Position numbers and translations under genes: made by a program
Assembly (NCBI GenBank): GCA_006742785.1
Contig: AP019755.1
Location: forward strand, 2,256,920-2,320,919
Origin: Nitrosomonas stercoris
Lineage (GTDB): Bacteria > Pseudomonadota > Gammaproteobacteria > Burkholderiales > Nitrosomonadaceae
Direction of reading: 5' to 3'
DNA length: 64,000 nt
Part shown: positions 41,016 to 53,627 of the stretch, in pieces
How positions within the stretch are numbered: position 1 is the first letter of the stretch
How the letters are laid out: every line of letters begins with the position of its first letter
Notes under the pieces: generated by a model
Seen by the model: only the letters and a program-made list of their open reading frames with translations
The model's database searches: none
What the model was told of the DNA's origin: nothing

Positions 41016-43880
41016 GTGACAACACAATTTCTAGAAGACACAAAATTATTTGGCTCCAATGCAGCATTCATTGAAATGCTCTATGATCAATATCTGGACA
41101 ATCCAGCCAATATTCCGGATGAATGGCGCCAGTATTTCGATGCATTACAGCCAACAGAATCCATTTCTGTGCGCGATATTTCCCACACACCAATCATCGA
41201 AGCATTGGTTCAATCCGCCGCACAGCATCAGGCTTCACATACTATTAGCACTGCATCACAACCAACCGAAGCGCAACGCATTGATTTTGAACTACAAGAA
41301 CGCAAGCAAATTGCTGTGTTACAGCTCATCAATGCTTACCGTTTTCTGGGAGTACGCCGAGCTAATCTTGATCCACTAAACTTGCAACAAAAACAGGATG
41401 TTATTGAACTAGATCCGGAATTTCACGGGTTGTCTGATGAAGATCTAGACAAGGAATTCCATACCGGCTCCTTGGTTGGCTCAGAACACGCGACTCTGCG
41501 CGAAATTTTGCACCGCTTGCAACTGACTTATTGCGGCAGTATTGGTGCGGAATACATGCATATCACCGACATTAAACAAAAGCGCTGGCTACAGAATCGA
41601 CTCGAATCCGTCTGCTCCCAACCTCACTATACTGACGATTACAAACATCATATTCTTGAGCGCTTGACTGCAGCAGAAGGATTAGAAAGATATTTGCATA
41701 CCCGTTATGTCGGCCAGAAACGTTTTTCTGGGGAAGGCAACGAAAGCCTTATCCCCATGTTGGACAAGCTTTTGCAACATGCTGGCACCGCAGGTGTACA
41801 AGAAATTGTCATGGGCATGGCGCATCGCGCTCGCTTAAGTGTACTGGTAAACACCTTAGGGAAAATGCCTTACGAGCTGTTTCAGGAGTTTGAAGGCAAA
41901 CAACCACAGGAATTCATTTCTGGCGATGTCAAATATCACCAGGGATTTTCTTCTGCCGTTATGACGCCCGGCGGTATCATGCGCGTGGCATTAGCTTTTA
42001 ATCCTTCTCATCTTGAGATCGTTAATCCGGTGGTAGAAGGCTCAGCACGTGCTCGCCAACATCGTCTCGGCGATAAAAGTGGTGATCTAATTGTTCCAGT
42101 ACTGATTCACGGTGATGCTGCATTTGCCGGCCAGGGAGTGGTCATGGAAACGCTTAGTCTCTCTCAAACACGCGGCTATGGCACAGGTGGAACTATTCAT
42201 ATCGTCATCAATAATCAAATAGGTTTTACCACTTCAGATCCACGTGATAGTCGTTCTTCACTGTACTGTACGGATGTCGTCAAAATGATTGATGCACCCG
42301 TATTACATGTCAATGGTGATGATCCTGATGCAGTGATTCTCGCCACTGAAATTGCTTTTGATTTTCGCATGCAATTTCATAAGGATATTGCCATTGATTT
42401 AGTCTGTTTCCGTAAACTAGGGCACAACGAACAAGACGAACCCATGGTAACCCAACCTTCCATGTATCGCGTCATCCACAAACATCCTGGCATACGCAAA
42501 CTTTATGCCGATCGGCTGGTTCAGCAAGGCGTCATTGAAGAAGCGGATGCAGAAGCCATGGTGCAGGCTTATCAAAATGCCATGGATGAAGGTCATAATC
42601 CGAATACCACCATTTGTTATGATTACAAATCACCCAACGTAGCCAACTGGGCACCATTTGTTTCTGCGGGCAAGTGGAATCAGCCCGTCACCACAGCGAT
42701 ACCCATTGATGAATTAAAACATCTATCAGAGCGGCTAACTGCCATCCCTGATACCTTTCAGCTACATCCACGGGTCGAAAAAGTCATTACTGATCGACGC
42801 AAAATGGGCGCTGGTAACCATCCGCTTGACTGGGGTATGGCAGAAAGCCTAGCTTATGCCTCGCTGTTAATAGAAGGTTGCCCGGTACGCATTTCTGGAC
42901 AAGATAGTGGGCGTGGCACATTCTTCCATCGCCATGCAGTACTACATGATCAAAGTAACGAACAGGATCGCTGGGAAGATGGTATCTATGTTCCTTTACG
43001 CTATATCACCCCAACACAAGCTGATTTCACTGTAATTGACTCAATTCTTTCAGAAGAAGCTGTGCTTGCGTTTGAATATGGCTACGCCACGGCTCGCCCG
43101 GATGAATTAGTGATCTGGGAAGCTCAATTTGGCGATTTCGCCAATGGTGCCCAAGTAGTCATTGATCAATTTATTGCCTCGGGTGAAGCTAAATGGGGTC
43201 GCTTATGCGGATTAGTGTTATTTTTGCCACATGGTTATGAAGGACAAGGGCCTGAACATTCTTCCGCGCGCCTGGAACGCTTTTTGCAATTGTGCGCAGA
43301 ATACAATATCCAAATCTGTATTCCCTCTACACCCGCGCAAATTTTTCATTTATTGCGCAGGCAAATTATCCGATCCATGCGCAAACCACTGATTGTTATC
43401 ACACCAAAAAGCATGTTGCGCCACAAGGAAGCTGTTTCAGCTTTGGAAGAATTGTCCAATGGTCAATTCCAGCCTGTTATTTCCGAAACGGAAACCCTGG
43501 TTGCCACCCAAGCAATCAAACGATTGATTGTTTGCAGTGGCAAAATATATTACGAACTGCTTGCCTATCGACGCGAACACGCCATCAACAACATGGCAAT
43601 TATCCGTTTGGAACAGCTTTATCCTTTTCCACATGAAGATTTTCAAGCAGAAATCGATCATTATGTGCATACTAAGGAAGTGCTCTGGTGTCAGGAAGAA
43701 CCTGGCAATCAAGGCGCCTGGCATCGTATTCAGCACTATTTATTACGTCATATGCGGCCCGATCAAACACTTGGCTATGCACTGCGCCCATCCGCCGCTG
43801 CACCTTCAGTTGGATATCTCACTGTAGATCGATTCCGGCAAAAAGAATTAATCGAAGCCGCCTTTCGTGACACGCTCTGA
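41016..43880 (+). CDS. sucA: 2-Oxoglutarate dehydrogenase E1 component
   Basis: A thiamine-diphosphate-dependent decarboxylase of the 2-oxoglutarate dehydrogenase complex. Two GTG starts are possible, 41007 and 41016; an AGGTGG box lies five bases before the second and overlaps the first, so I choose 41016 (954 aa). LFGSNAAFIEMLYDQYLDNP is the E2-binding N-terminus. GMAHRARLSVLVNTLGK, the TPP motif GDAAFAGQGVV..NNQIGFTTS and HNEQDEPMVTQP are typical. Nitrosomonas is known for little or no activity of this complex despite carrying the genes, so expression may be limiting. Confidence 0.96.
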   Translation: MTTQFLEDTKLFGSNAAFIEMLYDQYLDNPANIPDEWRQYFDALQPTESISVRDISHTPIIEALVQSAAQHQASHTISTASQPTEAQRIDFELQERKQIAVLQLINAYRFLGVRRANLDPLNLQQKQDVIELDPEFHGLSDEDLDKEFHTGSLVGSEHATLREILHRLQLTYCGSIGAEYMHITDIKQKRWLQNRLESVCSQPHYTDDYKHHILERLTAAEGLERYLHTRYVGQKRFSGEGNESLIPMLDKLLQHAGTAGVQEIVMGMAHRARLSVLVNTLGKMPYELFQEFEGKQPQEFISGDVKYHQGFSSAVMTPGGIMRVALAFNPSHLEIVNPVVEGSARARQHRLGDKSGDLIVPVLIHGDAAFAGQGVVMETLSLSQTRGYGTGGTIHIVINNQIGFTTSDPRDSRSSLYCTDVVKMIDAPVLHVNGDDPDAVILATEIAFDFRMQFHKDIAIDLVCFRKLGHNEQDEPMVTQPSMYRVIHKHPGIRKLYADRLVQQGVIEEADAEAMVQAYQNAMDEGHNPNTTICYDYKSPNVANWAPFVSAGKWNQPVTTAIPIDELKHLSERLTAIPDTFQLHPRVEKVITDRRKMGAGNHPLDWGMAESLAYASLLIEGCPVRISGQDSGRGTFFHRHAVLHDQSNEQDRWEDGIYVPLRYITPTQADFTVIDSILSEEAVLAFEYGYATARPDELVIWEAQFGDFANGAQVVIDQFIASGEAKWGRLCGLVLFLPHGYEGQGPEHSSARLERFLQLCAEYNIQICIPSTPAQIFHLLRRQIIRSMRKPLIVITPKSMLRHKEAVSALEELSNGQFQPVISETETLVATQAIKRLIVCSGKIYYELLAYRREHAINNMAIIRLEQLYPFPHEDFQAEIDHYVHTKEVLWCQEEPGNQGAWHRIQHYLLRHMRPDQTLGYALRPSAAAPSVGYLTVDRFRQKELIEAAFRDTL

Positions 43881-43901
43881 TCAGCTCATGGAGAAATCAT
43901 T

Positions 43902-45206
43902 ATGCTAATTGAAATTAAAGTACCAGTATTTTCAGAATCGATTACTGAAGGGACGCTTATCAGCTGGCTAAAAAAAACAGGCGAATCTGTTGAGCGTGGT
44001 GAGAACCTGGTTGATATTGAAACCGATAAAGTTGTGCTGGAATTGCCAGCGCCACAAGCTGGTGTCCTTACTGAAATTGTTAAAAAAGATGGCGCAGTTG
44101 TAACCAGTGGTGAAGTTATTGCACGCATCAATACCGCTGCCAAAGGTGACAAAAAAGCTGCAGTCTCTTCAGATAAATCTGCTGATACTGACAAAGCACC
44201 ACCGCAAGCTGATCAAGTACAAGCACAACCATCAGCCGCACAAACCGCACCACTGTTAATGCCAGCAGCTAAAAAAATTGCGGCTGAAAACAATCTGACG
44301 ACTGAAAAATTAGCCACCATTTCAGGTACCGGGCGCGATGGACGAATTGCCAAGCAAGATATCTTGGCTTACCTCAAACAAACTGCTGATTCTGATGCTG
44401 CCGGTTTGCAGCCGGATACGCCATCTGATCAACCGATCCGAAAAATTCAACCTGACGGAACAGATGATACAGTACCTCAAACAGCAGCACGTACTGACTC
44501 AGCAACCCGTCAGGAAAAACGTGTTCCCATGACTCGCTTGCGTATGCGCATTGCCGAGCGATTAGTAGAATCGCAGTCCACCGCTGCTATTCTAACCACG
44601 TTTAACGAAGTCAACATGCAGGCAGTGCTGGATTTGCGTGCACGTTATCGAGCCAGCTTTGAGAAGGAACATGGCATCAAGCTCGGCTTCACTTCTTTCT
44701 TTGTCAAAGCAGCCGTTGCCGCACTCAAGAAATATCCTATCATCAACGCATCCGTTGATGGCAACGACATTATCTACCATGAATATTTCGATATTGGTAT
44801 TGCTGTGGCTAGTCCGCGTGGATTAGTAGTGCCCATTATTCGCGATGCAGATCAACTCAGCTTTGCAGAAATCGAATACCAAATTGCTGATTTAGCCAAG
44901 CGCGCACAGGATGGCAAGCTCACGTTGGAAGAATTAACAGGCGGTACTTTCTCGATTACCAATGGCGGTGTATTTGGCTCCATGCTTTCCACCCCCATCA
45001 TCAATCCACCACAAAGTGCCATTCTCGGCGTTCACGCGACTAAGCCACGCCCAGTGGTAGAAAATGGCCAAATCGTTATTCGACCCATGAACTACCTGGC
45101 TCTTTCTTATGATCACCGCATCATAGATGGTCGCGAAGCAGTGCTATCGCTGGTAGCAATCAAAGAAGCACTGGAATATCCTGTCAGCCCGTTATTTGAT
45201 GATTAA
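43902..45206 (+). CDS. sucB: Dihydrolipoyl succinyltransferase (E2 of 2-oxoglutarate dehydrogenase)
   Basis: The 434-aa protein has one lipoyl domain (residues 1-77, lipoyl Lys in [12 protein letters not shown]). An Ala/Pro/Gln linker leads to a peripheral-subunit-binding domain ([29 protein letters not shown], about 125-160). A second linker leads to the catalytic acyltransferase domain, with His in [14 protein letters not shown]. It lies 21 bp after sucA. The E3 gene (lpd), often next, is not in this window; dapE converges instead. Confidence 0.97.
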   Translation: MLIEIKVPVFSESITEGTLISWLKKTGESVERGENLVDIETDKVVLELPAPQAGVLTEIVKKDGAVVTSGEVIARINTAAKGDKKAAVSSDKSADTDKAPPQADQVQAQPSAAQTAPLLMPAAKKIAAENNLTTEKLATISGTGRDGRIAKQDILAYLKQTADSDAAGLQPDTPSDQPIRKIQPDGTDDTVPQTAARTDSATRQEKRVPMTRLRMRIAERLVESQSTAAILTTFNEVNMQAVLDLRARYRASFEKEHGIKLGFTSFFVKAAVAALKKYPIINASVDGNDIIYHEYFDIGIAVASPRGLVVPIIRDADQLSFAEIEYQIADLAKRAQDGKLTLEELTGGTFSITNGGVFGSMLSTPIINPPQSAILGVHATKPRPVVENGQIVIRPMNYLALSYDHRIIDGREAVLSLVAIKEALEYPVSPLFDD

Positions 45207-45219
45207 TTGAATGCTGCTG

Positions 45220-46425
<1,206 letters not shown>

Positions 46426-47205
46426 TCAATGTTGCTGAAAAATACGTAAGGCGTTCTGTCCACGTGTGCCGCCAAAAAAATCCCGGATAAATGGGTGATC
46501 ACAAGCGACCACTTCTGGTATTGTACCCAAGGCGACAATGCCTCTATCCGCCAGCACTGCTACGCGATCAGACAGGGCAACCAACGTATCCAGATCATGC
46601 GTCACCATAATGATGGTGAGCCCAAGCTCTTCACGCAGGCTACGTATTAATTCGACAAAGCTGTCACTTAATGCAGGATCCAATCCGGCAGTTGGTTCAT
46701 CCAGAAACAATAATTCTGGATCGAGCGCCAAGGCACGTGCCAATGCCACTCGTTTAATCATACCACCGGATAATTCCGACGGCATTTTATGTGTATGTTG
46801 TGCTTCTACCCCAACCATGCTGAGCTTGAGCATGACCAAATCACGAATCATGGCTTCATTTAACGTGCGCAATTCCCGCATGGGTAAAGCGATATTGTCG
46901 AATACAGTTAGCGCACTGAATAATGCACCCTGCTGAAATAAAACACCGGAACGTGTACGCAGTTTTCTTTCTTCTTCATGGCCGCACTCATAGCGGGCTG
47001 CGCCAAGCACTTTGACACTACCTTGAGCAGGTGTGATTAACCCAAGCATCTGGCGCAGCAAGGTAGTTTTACCGCTGCCTGATCCTCCTACTAACGCCAG
47101 GATTTCTCCTCTAAAAATAGTGAGGTTAATATTTTCATGAATAATATTGTCACCGAAGCGGGTCATTAACCCGTTTATTTCGATGACTGGCTCAGCTTGC
47201 ATCAT
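46426..47205 (-). CDS. mlaF: ABC transporter ATP-binding protein, MlaF type
   Basis: A 259-aa ATPase with Walker A GGSGSGKTTLLRQ, signature LSGGMIKRVALARALALDPELLFLDEPTAGLDP and an H-loop in IIMVTHDLDTL. The LSGGM signature and the following Lys-Arg are typical of the Mla/Ttg2A phospholipid-transport group. It follows mlaE with a one-base overlap. The substrate-binding mlaD and partners mlaC/B are not adjacent; the MlaB function may be supplied by the STAS domain fused to mlaE here. Confidence 0.88.
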   Translation of the reverse strand: MMQAEPVIEINGLMTRFGDNIIHENINLTIFRGEILALVGGSGSGKTTLLRQMLGLITPAQGSVKVLGAARYECGHEEERKLRTRSGVLFQQGALFSALTVFDNIALPMRELRTLNEAMIRDLVMLKLSMVGVEAQHTHKMPSELSGGMIKRVALARALALDPELLFLDEPTAGLDPALSDSFVELIRSLREELGLTIIMVTHDLDTLVALSDRVAVLADRGIVALGTIPEVVACDHPFIRDFFGGTRGQNALRIFQQH

Positions 47206-48356
47206 CAGCCGGTAATCCTGATCCCAACGTTAGAAAACGCCACTGCAAAAACTGCATCAATAATAATGACAGCAGTGATTGAGGTCACAACTGAACGGGT
47301 CGTGCCTGCCCCCAGGCTTTCAGTATTCGGCTGGATACGTAATCCAAAATGGCAAGCAATCAAGGCAATTACCATGCCGCAGACAGCGCCCTTCCCTAAT
47401 CCCAGCCATAAATTCACAATGGGTACTGCATCTGGCAAGCTGTGCAACGAATAATAAAGACTTAATCCCACTTGTAATTCAGCAGCTAATAGCCCCCCCA
47501 GCAACGCCACCGCACTAGTCCATAGCACAATCAGCGGCAAAGCAATGCCTAGACCGATAATTTTGGGCAACACCAGTCGCAAACTATGGGGAATTCCCAT
47601 GACCGTTAGCGCATCTAATTCTTCCGTCACGCGCATAACGCCAAGCTGCGCGGTCATGGCGGAACCAGAGCGACCCGCTACCAGAATGGCTGCCAGCATC
47701 GGACCTAATTCACGAATAATGCTCATGCCAAGAATATTGACAATAAAAACATCTGCTCCAAATGTATGCAATTGTTCAGAAGAAAGATAACTCAGCACGA
47801 TACCAATCAAAAAACCAACAATGGCAGTAATGCCCAGTGCTTGAGCACCGGTACGATATAAATTCGCAGAGATTTCGCGCGCAGGAATCCTATTTGGGTG
47901 GGCAATTAGATACAGAACATCCAATATCACCTGTCCAGACAGAGTGATCATGCCTCGCAAGTGATCAAAAAAATGCAGCAGCTGTTGCCCCAGCATAGAG
48001 ATTGGCAGCAGCCACTGTTGTTGTGCTGGTTCAGGTAAAGATGCAGATTTTTCCAGGCGGGCAAACATTTTTTCCTGTTCATCGCTCAGTAACAAATGTG
48101 CGGGCCGCTGTTTTCCCCAAATCTGCCATAGCATCACTGCCCCGGCATAATCCAATTGCTGAAGATTGGATAAATCCCAACACAGATCGTGATGTTGATT
48201 AGCTAGCTGAGTCAATTGCTCAGCAATAGTAGAAAGTGATTGATTCAGCGAGGTCAGCGTATAGCTACCAGATAATTGCAAACAAACACCTTGCGTTGCA
48301 GTGGTGTTTACCTGGTAATGTGGTATGTGGTCAGGGGATGAATCAGAAAAACGCAT
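47205..48356 (-). CDS. mlaE: MlaE-type ABC permease with fused N-terminal STAS domain
   Basis: The 383-aa product is about 120 residues longer than E. coli MlaE. Residues about 1-110 form a STAS-like domain (LQLSGSYTLTSL, then CWDLSNLQQLDYAGAVMLWQIWG). The rest is the MlaE permease with several membrane segments and the conserved SMIRELGPMLAAILVAGRSGSAMTAQLG-like region followed by MRVTEELDALTVMGI. It is probably inner-membrane lipid transport machinery maintaining outer-membrane asymmetry. MlaF overlaps its stop. Confidence 0.87.
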   Translation of the reverse strand: MRFSDSSPDHIPHYQVNTTATQGVCLQLSGSYTLTSLNQSLSTIAEQLTQLANQHHDLCWDLSNLQQLDYAGAVMLWQIWGKQRPAHLLLSDEQEKMFARLEKSASLPEPAQQQWLLPISMLGQQLLHFFDHLRGMITLSGQVILDVLYLIAHPNRIPAREISANLYRTGAQALGITAIVGFLIGIVLSYLSSEQLHTFGADVFIVNILGMSIIRELGPMLAAILVAGRSGSAMTAQLGVMRVTEELDALTVMGIPHSLRLVLPKIIGLGIALPLIVLWTSAVALLGGLLAAELQVGLSLYYSLHSLPDAVPIVNLWLGLGKGAVCGMVIALIACHFGLRIQPNTESLGAGTTRSVVTSITAVIIIDAVFAVAFSNVGIRITG

Positions 48357-48385
48357 AGGTACACGGCATCAATGATTGATTAACG

Positions 48386-49216
48386 CTATTTTTTACGCTT
48401 GGGCTGTGATTTTACCTTGCTCAGCTGCGGCTGCTCATTGTGGCGATAGGCCCAGATCACCAGCACGGCACCCAGTATAATCATGGGTAGTGACAGCCAC
48501 TGCCCCATGCTGATACCAAAAGTCATCAAGCCCAAAAAACCATCATCTGGTTCGCGAAATAATTCACAAAATGAGCGAAAGCAGCCATAGCCAATCATAA
48601 ACATACCGGTGACAGCTCCTAATGGCCTTGGTTTGGCAGAATAGAGCCAGATCACTACAAATAACGCCAAGCCTTCCAAAGCGAACTCATATAACTGCGA
48701 GGGATGGCGCGGCAAGTTGTCAACATAAGGGAATACCATCCCCCAAGCCACATCAGTTGGGCGTCCCCATAATTCGCCATTGATAAAATTGCCAATACGC
48801 CCTGCTCCCAAACCTAGCGGAACCAGTGGTACCACAAAATCTGTGACTGCGCGCCACGATAATTGGTATTTGCGTGCCAGCCACAGCATGGCAACAAATA
48901 CCCCCAGAAAACCGCCATGAAACGACATGCCGCCATGCCAGATCGCAAAAATTTCCAGTGGATGTTGCAAGAAATAACCGGGATCATAAAATAAAACCTG
49001 TCCCAATCTTCCCCCTAATACAACACCCAGCACTCCAAAAAACAATGCGTCATCCAGCATTTCATAGGTGAAAACGCTATTTTTCTGGTGACGAATGCGA
49101 TAACGCCCCAGCACAATAAAGAAAAGGAAGCCCAGCAAATACATCAACCCGTACCAGCGGATAGCCAGCGGACCGATAGAAATGGCAATTGGATCGAATT
49201 GTGGGTAAACAAGCAT
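48386..49216 (-). CDS. lgt: Prolipoprotein diacylglyceryl transferase
   Basis: Lgt transfers diacylglycerol to the lipobox cysteine of prolipoproteins. The 276-aa membrane protein has seven or so hydrophobic segments and the signature [17 protein letters not shown] near the middle. An N-terminal [12 protein letters not shown] and [12 protein letters not shown] are also conserved. It lies 30 bp upstream of mlaE on the same strand and is divergent from ilvD. The NlpC/P60 lipoprotein in this window is one likely substrate. Confidence 0.96.
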   Translation of the reverse strand: MLVYPQFDPIAISIGPLAIRWYGLMYLLGFLFFIVLGRYRIRHQKNSVFTYEMLDDALFFGVLGVVLGGRLGQVLFYDPGYFLQHPLEIFAIWHGGMSFHGGFLGVFVAMLWLARKYQLSWRAVTDFVVPLVPLGLGAGRIGNFINGELWGRPTDVAWGMVFPYVDNLPRHPSQLYEFALEGLALFVVIWLYSAKPRPLGAVTGMFMIGYGCFRSFCELFREPDDGFLGLMTFGISMGQWLSLPMIILGAVLVIWAYRHNEQPQLSKVKSQPKRKK

Positions 49217-49351
49217 GGATAGAAGCTTTACTTACGGTAAAATACCGCATTATACGGCAACACTTGCTGGCCACAGCAATCATTCCGGGTAATTCCGGCA
49301 TTCATGCCCCGGCCCGATTTATTTCATTACCTATATTTACGAGGAAATAAC

Positions 49352-51025
49352 ATGCCACATAATCGACGTAGCCAAGCGATCACTCAAGGTGCAAAACGCA
49401 CGCCTAACCGTGCCATGCTTCGCGCGGTTGGATTTGGTGACGGAGATTTCGATAAACCAATTGTCGGTATTGCTAACGGTTTCTCCACCATTACTCCTTG
49501 CAACATTGGCCTGGATACACTCGCCAAATGTGCCGAGCATGCATTGAAAAACACCGGTGCAATGCCACAAATGTTCGGCACCATTACCATCTCAGATGGA
49601 ATTTCCATGGGTACCGAAGGCATGAAATATTCGCTGGTTTCGCGCGAAGTGATTGCCGATTCCATTGAAACCTGCGTGCAGGGAGAAAGCATGGATGGCA
49701 TTATCGCCATTGGTGGCTGCGACAAAAACATGCCCGGCGCTTTAATTGCACTAGCCAGAATGAACGTTCCCGCTATTTTTGTGTATGGCGGCACTATTAA
49801 GCCTGGTCATTATCACGGGCAAGATTTGACTATTGTCAGCGCATTTGAAGCAGTCGGCCAATACAGCGCTAATAAAATTGACGAACAAGAATTACTAGCG
49901 GTAGAACGGCATGCTTGCCCTGGTGCCGGTTCATGTGGCGGTATGTACACTGCCAATACTATGTCTTCTGCCATTGAAGCCATGGGCATGAGCTTGCCGC
50001 ATTCTTCCACTATGGCAGCCGAAGATGAGGAAAAGAGGATCAGCGCCACACGTTCTGCTGAAGTATTGGTAGAAGCAATCAAGAAACAAATCTTGCCGCG
50101 CGATTTAATTACTCGCAAATCTCTTGAAAACGCAGTTTCTGTTGTAATGGCAGTTGGTGGCTCAACCAACGCAACGCTCCACCTGTTGGCGATTGCCCAT
50201 GCAGCAGAAGTAGAATTCAGTATTGATGACTTTGAAAGAATCCGTGCACGCGTCCCTGTGTTATGTGATCTGAAACCTTCCGGGCGCTACGTTGCCACCG
50301 ATCTGCATAAAGTTGGCGGTATTCCGCAAGTCATGAAAATGTTACTAGCACATGATTTATTACATGGCGATTGCCTGACTATTAGCGGCCAAACCATTGC
50401 CGAGGTGCTCAAAGATATACCTGAACAACCACGTGCTGATCAAAATGTCATCCGCACTTGGGACAATCCAATGTATGAACAAGGCCATCTGGCCATTCTG
50501 AAAGGTAATCTTTCACCAGAAGGATCGGTTGCTAAAATTTCCGGTGTAAAAAATCCTAGTATCACCGGCCCTGCCAGGGTATTTGATTCCGAGGAAACTT
50601 GTATGGCAGCCATACTCGATCGAAAAATTAAACCGGGCGATGTGGTGGTGATTCGTTACGAAGGTCCACGTGGTGGCCCTGGCATGCGCGAAATGCTCTC
50701 TCCTACTTCAGCGTTAATTGGTGAAGGATTGGGAGATTCAGTGGGTTTAATTACGGATGGGCGCTTTTCTGGTGGTACTTATGGCATGGTGGTGGGACAT
50801 GTTGCCCCCGAAGCATTTGTTGGCGGAACCATTGCCCTGGTCCAGGAGGGAGATTCCATCACCATTGATGCACACCAGCGGCTGCTACAATTAAATGTTC
50901 CCGAAGCAGAATTAGAACGCCGGCGCGCTGCCTGGCAACCGCCTGCACCGCGCTACACACGCGGCGTGTTAGCTAAATATGCCAAACTGGTATCCACTGC
51001 TAGTCGTGGCGCTGTTACTGATTAA
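49352..51025 (+). CDS. ilvD: Dihydroxy-acid dehydratase
   Basis: An Fe-S dehydratase in valine, leucine and isoleucine synthesis. From the ATG at 49352 ([13 protein letters not shown], 557 aa) with GAGG about 8 bases upstream; the longer frame from 49304 adds 16 non-homologous residues. Fe-S ligands are in [11 protein letters not shown] and [32 protein letters not shown] lies near the C-terminus. It begins the plus-strand run after lgt. Confidence 0.97.
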   Translation: MPHNRRSQAITQGAKRTPNRAMLRAVGFGDGDFDKPIVGIANGFSTITPCNIGLDTLAKCAEHALKNTGAMPQMFGTITISDGISMGTEGMKYSLVSREVIADSIETCVQGESMDGIIAIGGCDKNMPGALIALARMNVPAIFVYGGTIKPGHYHGQDLTIVSAFEAVGQYSANKIDEQELLAVERHACPGAGSCGGMYTANTMSSAIEAMGMSLPHSSTMAAEDEEKRISATRSAEVLVEAIKKQILPRDLITRKSLENAVSVVMAVGGSTNATLHLLAIAHAAEVEFSIDDFERIRARVPVLCDLKPSGRYVATDLHKVGGIPQVMKMLLAHDLLHGDCLTISGQTIAEVLKDIPEQPRADQNVIRTWDNPMYEQGHLAILKGNLSPEGSVAKISGVKNPSITGPARVFDSEETCMAAILDRKIKPGDVVVIRYEGPRGGPGMREMLSPTSALIGEGLGDSVGLITDGRFSGGTYGMVVGHVAPEAFVGGTIALVQEGDSITIDAHQRLLQLNVPEAELERRRAAWQPPAPRYTRGVLAKYAKLVSTASRGAVTD

Positions 51026-51046
51026 TTTTTTGTTTGATTCCATCCA

Positions 51047-53128
51047 ATGCCTAATCATCTTGCTGCAGAAACCAGTCCTTATCTATTACAACATGCGGAT
51101 AATCCCGTTGACTGGTATCCATGGGGAAAAGAGGCATTGGAGGCAGCACAAGCGCAAAATAAACCTATCCTGCTTTCTATCGGTTATTCCGCTTGCCACT
51201 GGTGTCATGTGATGGCGCACGAATCATTTGAAGATAAGGAAGTGGCAGCTGTCATGAACGCACATTTCATCAACATCAAGGTTGACCGCGAAGAACGACC
51301 AGATATTGATCAAATTTATCAAAGTGCACATCACGCACTCAATCATCGCCCTGGTGGGTGGCCACTCACCATGTTTTTAACACCTGATCAAAAACCTTTT
51401 TTTGGCGGTACTTATTTTCCCAAGCAAGCGCGCCACGGTTTGCCTGGTTTTCTGCAATTGTTGCCTAAAATAGCCTCTGCTTATCACACGCGTACTGCTG
51501 ATATCGAACAACAAAACACTGCTTTGCTGCAGCTGCTGGCTCAATCACAGCCTACGTCGTCTGCAATGGATAATTCAGCCCTCTCTCGACAACCCATTGA
51601 TCATGCTTGGCAACAATTAACCCAGCAATTTGATGAGCAATATGGTGGCTTTGGTAAAGCACCTAAATTTCCACACCCGGTCGAATTACAGTTCTGCCTA
51701 CGTCGTTATGCCATAGACAACCATACTCACGCCTTGCACATGGTGACGCACACATTGAAAAAAATGGCACAGGGCGGCTTATATGACCAATTGGGCGGAG
51801 GGTTTTATCGCTACAGCACCGATCGCTACTGGCGTATCCCGCATTTTGAAAAAATGTTGTATGACAATGCCTTGTTGCTACCACTCTACGCAGAAACTTG
51901 GTTACTTACCGATAATCCACTTTTCAAACAGGTAGTAACAAAAACAGCTGACTGGATTATGCATGATATGCAGGCTGATGCTGCAGCAGGCGGCGGCTAC
52001 TTTTCCTCACTGGATGCAGATTCAGAACAGGTAGAAGGTAAATACTACATCTGGGAGCAAGCAACCGTTCAAGCTGCTCTTACCTCAGAAGAATACGCAA
52101 TAGCTGCTCCTTATTTTGGATTAGATCGCCCACCCAATTTTGAGAACCAATATTGGCATCTTGAAGCGGTACAAACTGTTGCTGAAGTAGCTGCAGCCAA
52201 TCGCATCAATCTGGAAACAGCACAACAGTTGATCAATAGCACATGCGAGAAATTGTTAGCTATACGCACACAACGTATTCCACCAGCACGCGACGAAAAA
52301 ATTCTGACCAGCTGGAATGCATTAATGATCAAAGGCATGGCACGCGCTGGACAAATTTTTGAGCGGACAGATTGGATTCATTCCGCCCAACACGCTATCG
52401 ATTTTATTCGTGCAACGCTGTGGAAAGATGGTCGTTTATTGGCCACATTCAAGGATGACAAAGCTCATCTCAATGCCTATCTGGATGACTACGCATTTTT
52501 GCTGGATTGCTTGCTAACATTGCTGCAAATCGACTTTCGACAAAGTGATCTCGATTTTGCCATTCACTTGGCTGATACCCTGCTTGATCAATTCGAAGAC
52601 AAAACAGCAGGGGGATTTTTCTTTACCAGCCATGATCACGAAACACTGATCCAACGCCCCAAAACCGGGCATGACGGTGCCATGCCAGCTGGTAATGGAA
52701 TTGCTGCAATTGCTTTACAACGCTTGGGCTACTTATTGAGTGAATCCCGTTATCTTAAAGCAGCGGAACAAACACTGGCCATATTTTCAGCCACCTTCAC
52801 GCAGCACGCCAGCTCATATTGCAGCTTATTAACCGCGCTGGAAGAACAGCTTGATCCTATCCGAATCGTACAGCTAACTGGCCAAAATGAAACGGAGTTA
52901 CAAGCATGGCGCACTGCATTATTGCCTTGCTCATTGCATACACTCATTGTTGCACCGCCTTTTCCTTATGAACTTTCGCGATCACCCGATAGTCTTATGG
53001 GGCGTTCTACCCAAAATGGAACAACCAGAGCTCGAGTCTGTATGGGTAGGCGTTGTCTTCCCGAGATCGATTCGCTCCACGAACTACTGCAAATCTGTAA
53101 GGTTCACGGTAAAATAGCGATCTCTTAA
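51047..53128 (+). CDS. Thioredoxin-fold DUF255 protein (YyaL/Spata20 family)
   Basis: The 693-aa product begins with a thioredoxin-like DUF255 domain (about residues 1-165). Its signature [13 protein letters not shown] is followed by [20 protein letters not shown], with a CHWC motif. A long alpha/alpha-barrel glycosidase-like region follows, including [29 protein letters not shown] and LDDYAFLLD. Family members are widespread but their reaction is not established. It starts 21 bp after ilvD and may be cotranscribed. The cytochrome c gene follows after 22 bp. Confidence 0.9.
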   Translation: MPNHLAAETSPYLLQHADNPVDWYPWGKEALEAAQAQNKPILLSIGYSACHWCHVMAHESFEDKEVAAVMNAHFINIKVDREERPDIDQIYQSAHHALNHRPGGWPLTMFLTPDQKPFFGGTYFPKQARHGLPGFLQLLPKIASAYHTRTADIEQQNTALLQLLAQSQPTSSAMDNSALSRQPIDHAWQQLTQQFDEQYGGFGKAPKFPHPVELQFCLRRYAIDNHTHALHMVTHTLKKMAQGGLYDQLGGGFYRYSTDRYWRIPHFEKMLYDNALLLPLYAETWLLTDNPLFKQVVTKTADWIMHDMQADAAAGGGYFSSLDADSEQVEGKYYIWEQATVQAALTSEEYAIAAPYFGLDRPPNFENQYWHLEAVQTVAEVAAANRINLETAQQLINSTCEKLLAIRTQRIPPARDEKILTSWNALMIKGMARAGQIFERTDWIHSAQHAIDFIRATLWKDGRLLATFKDDKAHLNAYLDDYAFLLDCLLTLLQIDFRQSDLDFAIHLADTLLDQFEDKTAGGFFFTSHDHETLIQRPKTGHDGAMPAGNGIAAIALQRLGYLLSESRYLKAAEQTLAIFSATFTQHASSYCSLLTALEEQLDPIRIVQLTGQNETELQAWRTALLPCSLHTLIVAPPFPYELSRSPDSLMGRSTQNGTTRARVCMGRRCLPEIDSLHELLQICKVHGKIAIS

Positions 53129-53150
53129 TCATTCATAAAAGGAAAAATTA

Positions 53151-53462
53151 ATGAAAATTGCTTGGTTAGGTTTATTCGCGGCTTCGGCACTCTTGACAGC
53201 TGGTGCTGCTCAAGCCAATCCTGAGTTGGCAGCAAAAAATAACTGTGTTGCTTGTCACCAGCCAGATGCCAAATTGGTTGGTCCTTCCCTGAAAGAGATT
53301 GCGACAAAATACGCAGGACAAGACGACGAAATCGACTATTTGGTAAGCAAAATTAAAGGCGGTAGTACAGGCGTATGGGGACAAATTCCAATGCCACCTA
53401 ACGTTAATGTTAGTGATGATGACGCCAAAGCATTGGCAGAATGGATCACCACATTCAAATGA
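53151..53462 (+). CDS. Small periplasmic cytochrome c (c551/c552 type)
   Basis: A 103-aa class I cytochrome c. It has a signal peptide (LGLFAASALLTAGAAQA, cleavage about residue 22), one heme motif CVACH in KNNCVACHQPDAKLVGPS, and a distal Met ligand in GQIPMPPNVNVSDDDAKALAEWI. Length and pattern fit the c551/c552 electron carriers; in Nitrosomonas c552 donates electrons to terminal oxidases or cytochrome c peroxidase. An AAGGAAAA box precedes the ATG and a strong terminator follows. Confidence 0.94.
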   Translation: MKIAWLGLFAASALLTAGAAQANPELAAKNNCVACHQPDAKLVGPSLKEIATKYAGQDDEIDYLVSKIKGGSTGVWGQIPMPPNVNVSDDDAKALAEWITTFK

Positions 53463-53484
53463 TCTAACTGACTGTTCCACCAAT

Positions 53485-53523
53485 AAAAAGCCGGTATCAG
53501 TATTTCACTGTATCGGCTTTTTT
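53485..53523 (+). terminator. Rho-independent terminator after the cytochrome c gene
   Basis: The stem AAAAAGCCGGTA pairs with TATCGGCTTTTT with one mismatch, and the right arm ends in a T tract (positions 53518-53523). It lies about 20 bp after the cytochrome c stop and closes the ilvD-DUF255-cytochrome run. Confidence 0.85.
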
Positions 53524-53627
53524 GTTGTCCTCATCATGTCCTACCAGTAGTATGATTTGACAATACCACCAGCTTTCAATACATTTCTTGGAAATACATC
53601 TTTAAAATTTCCAATTATCTAGCAACC

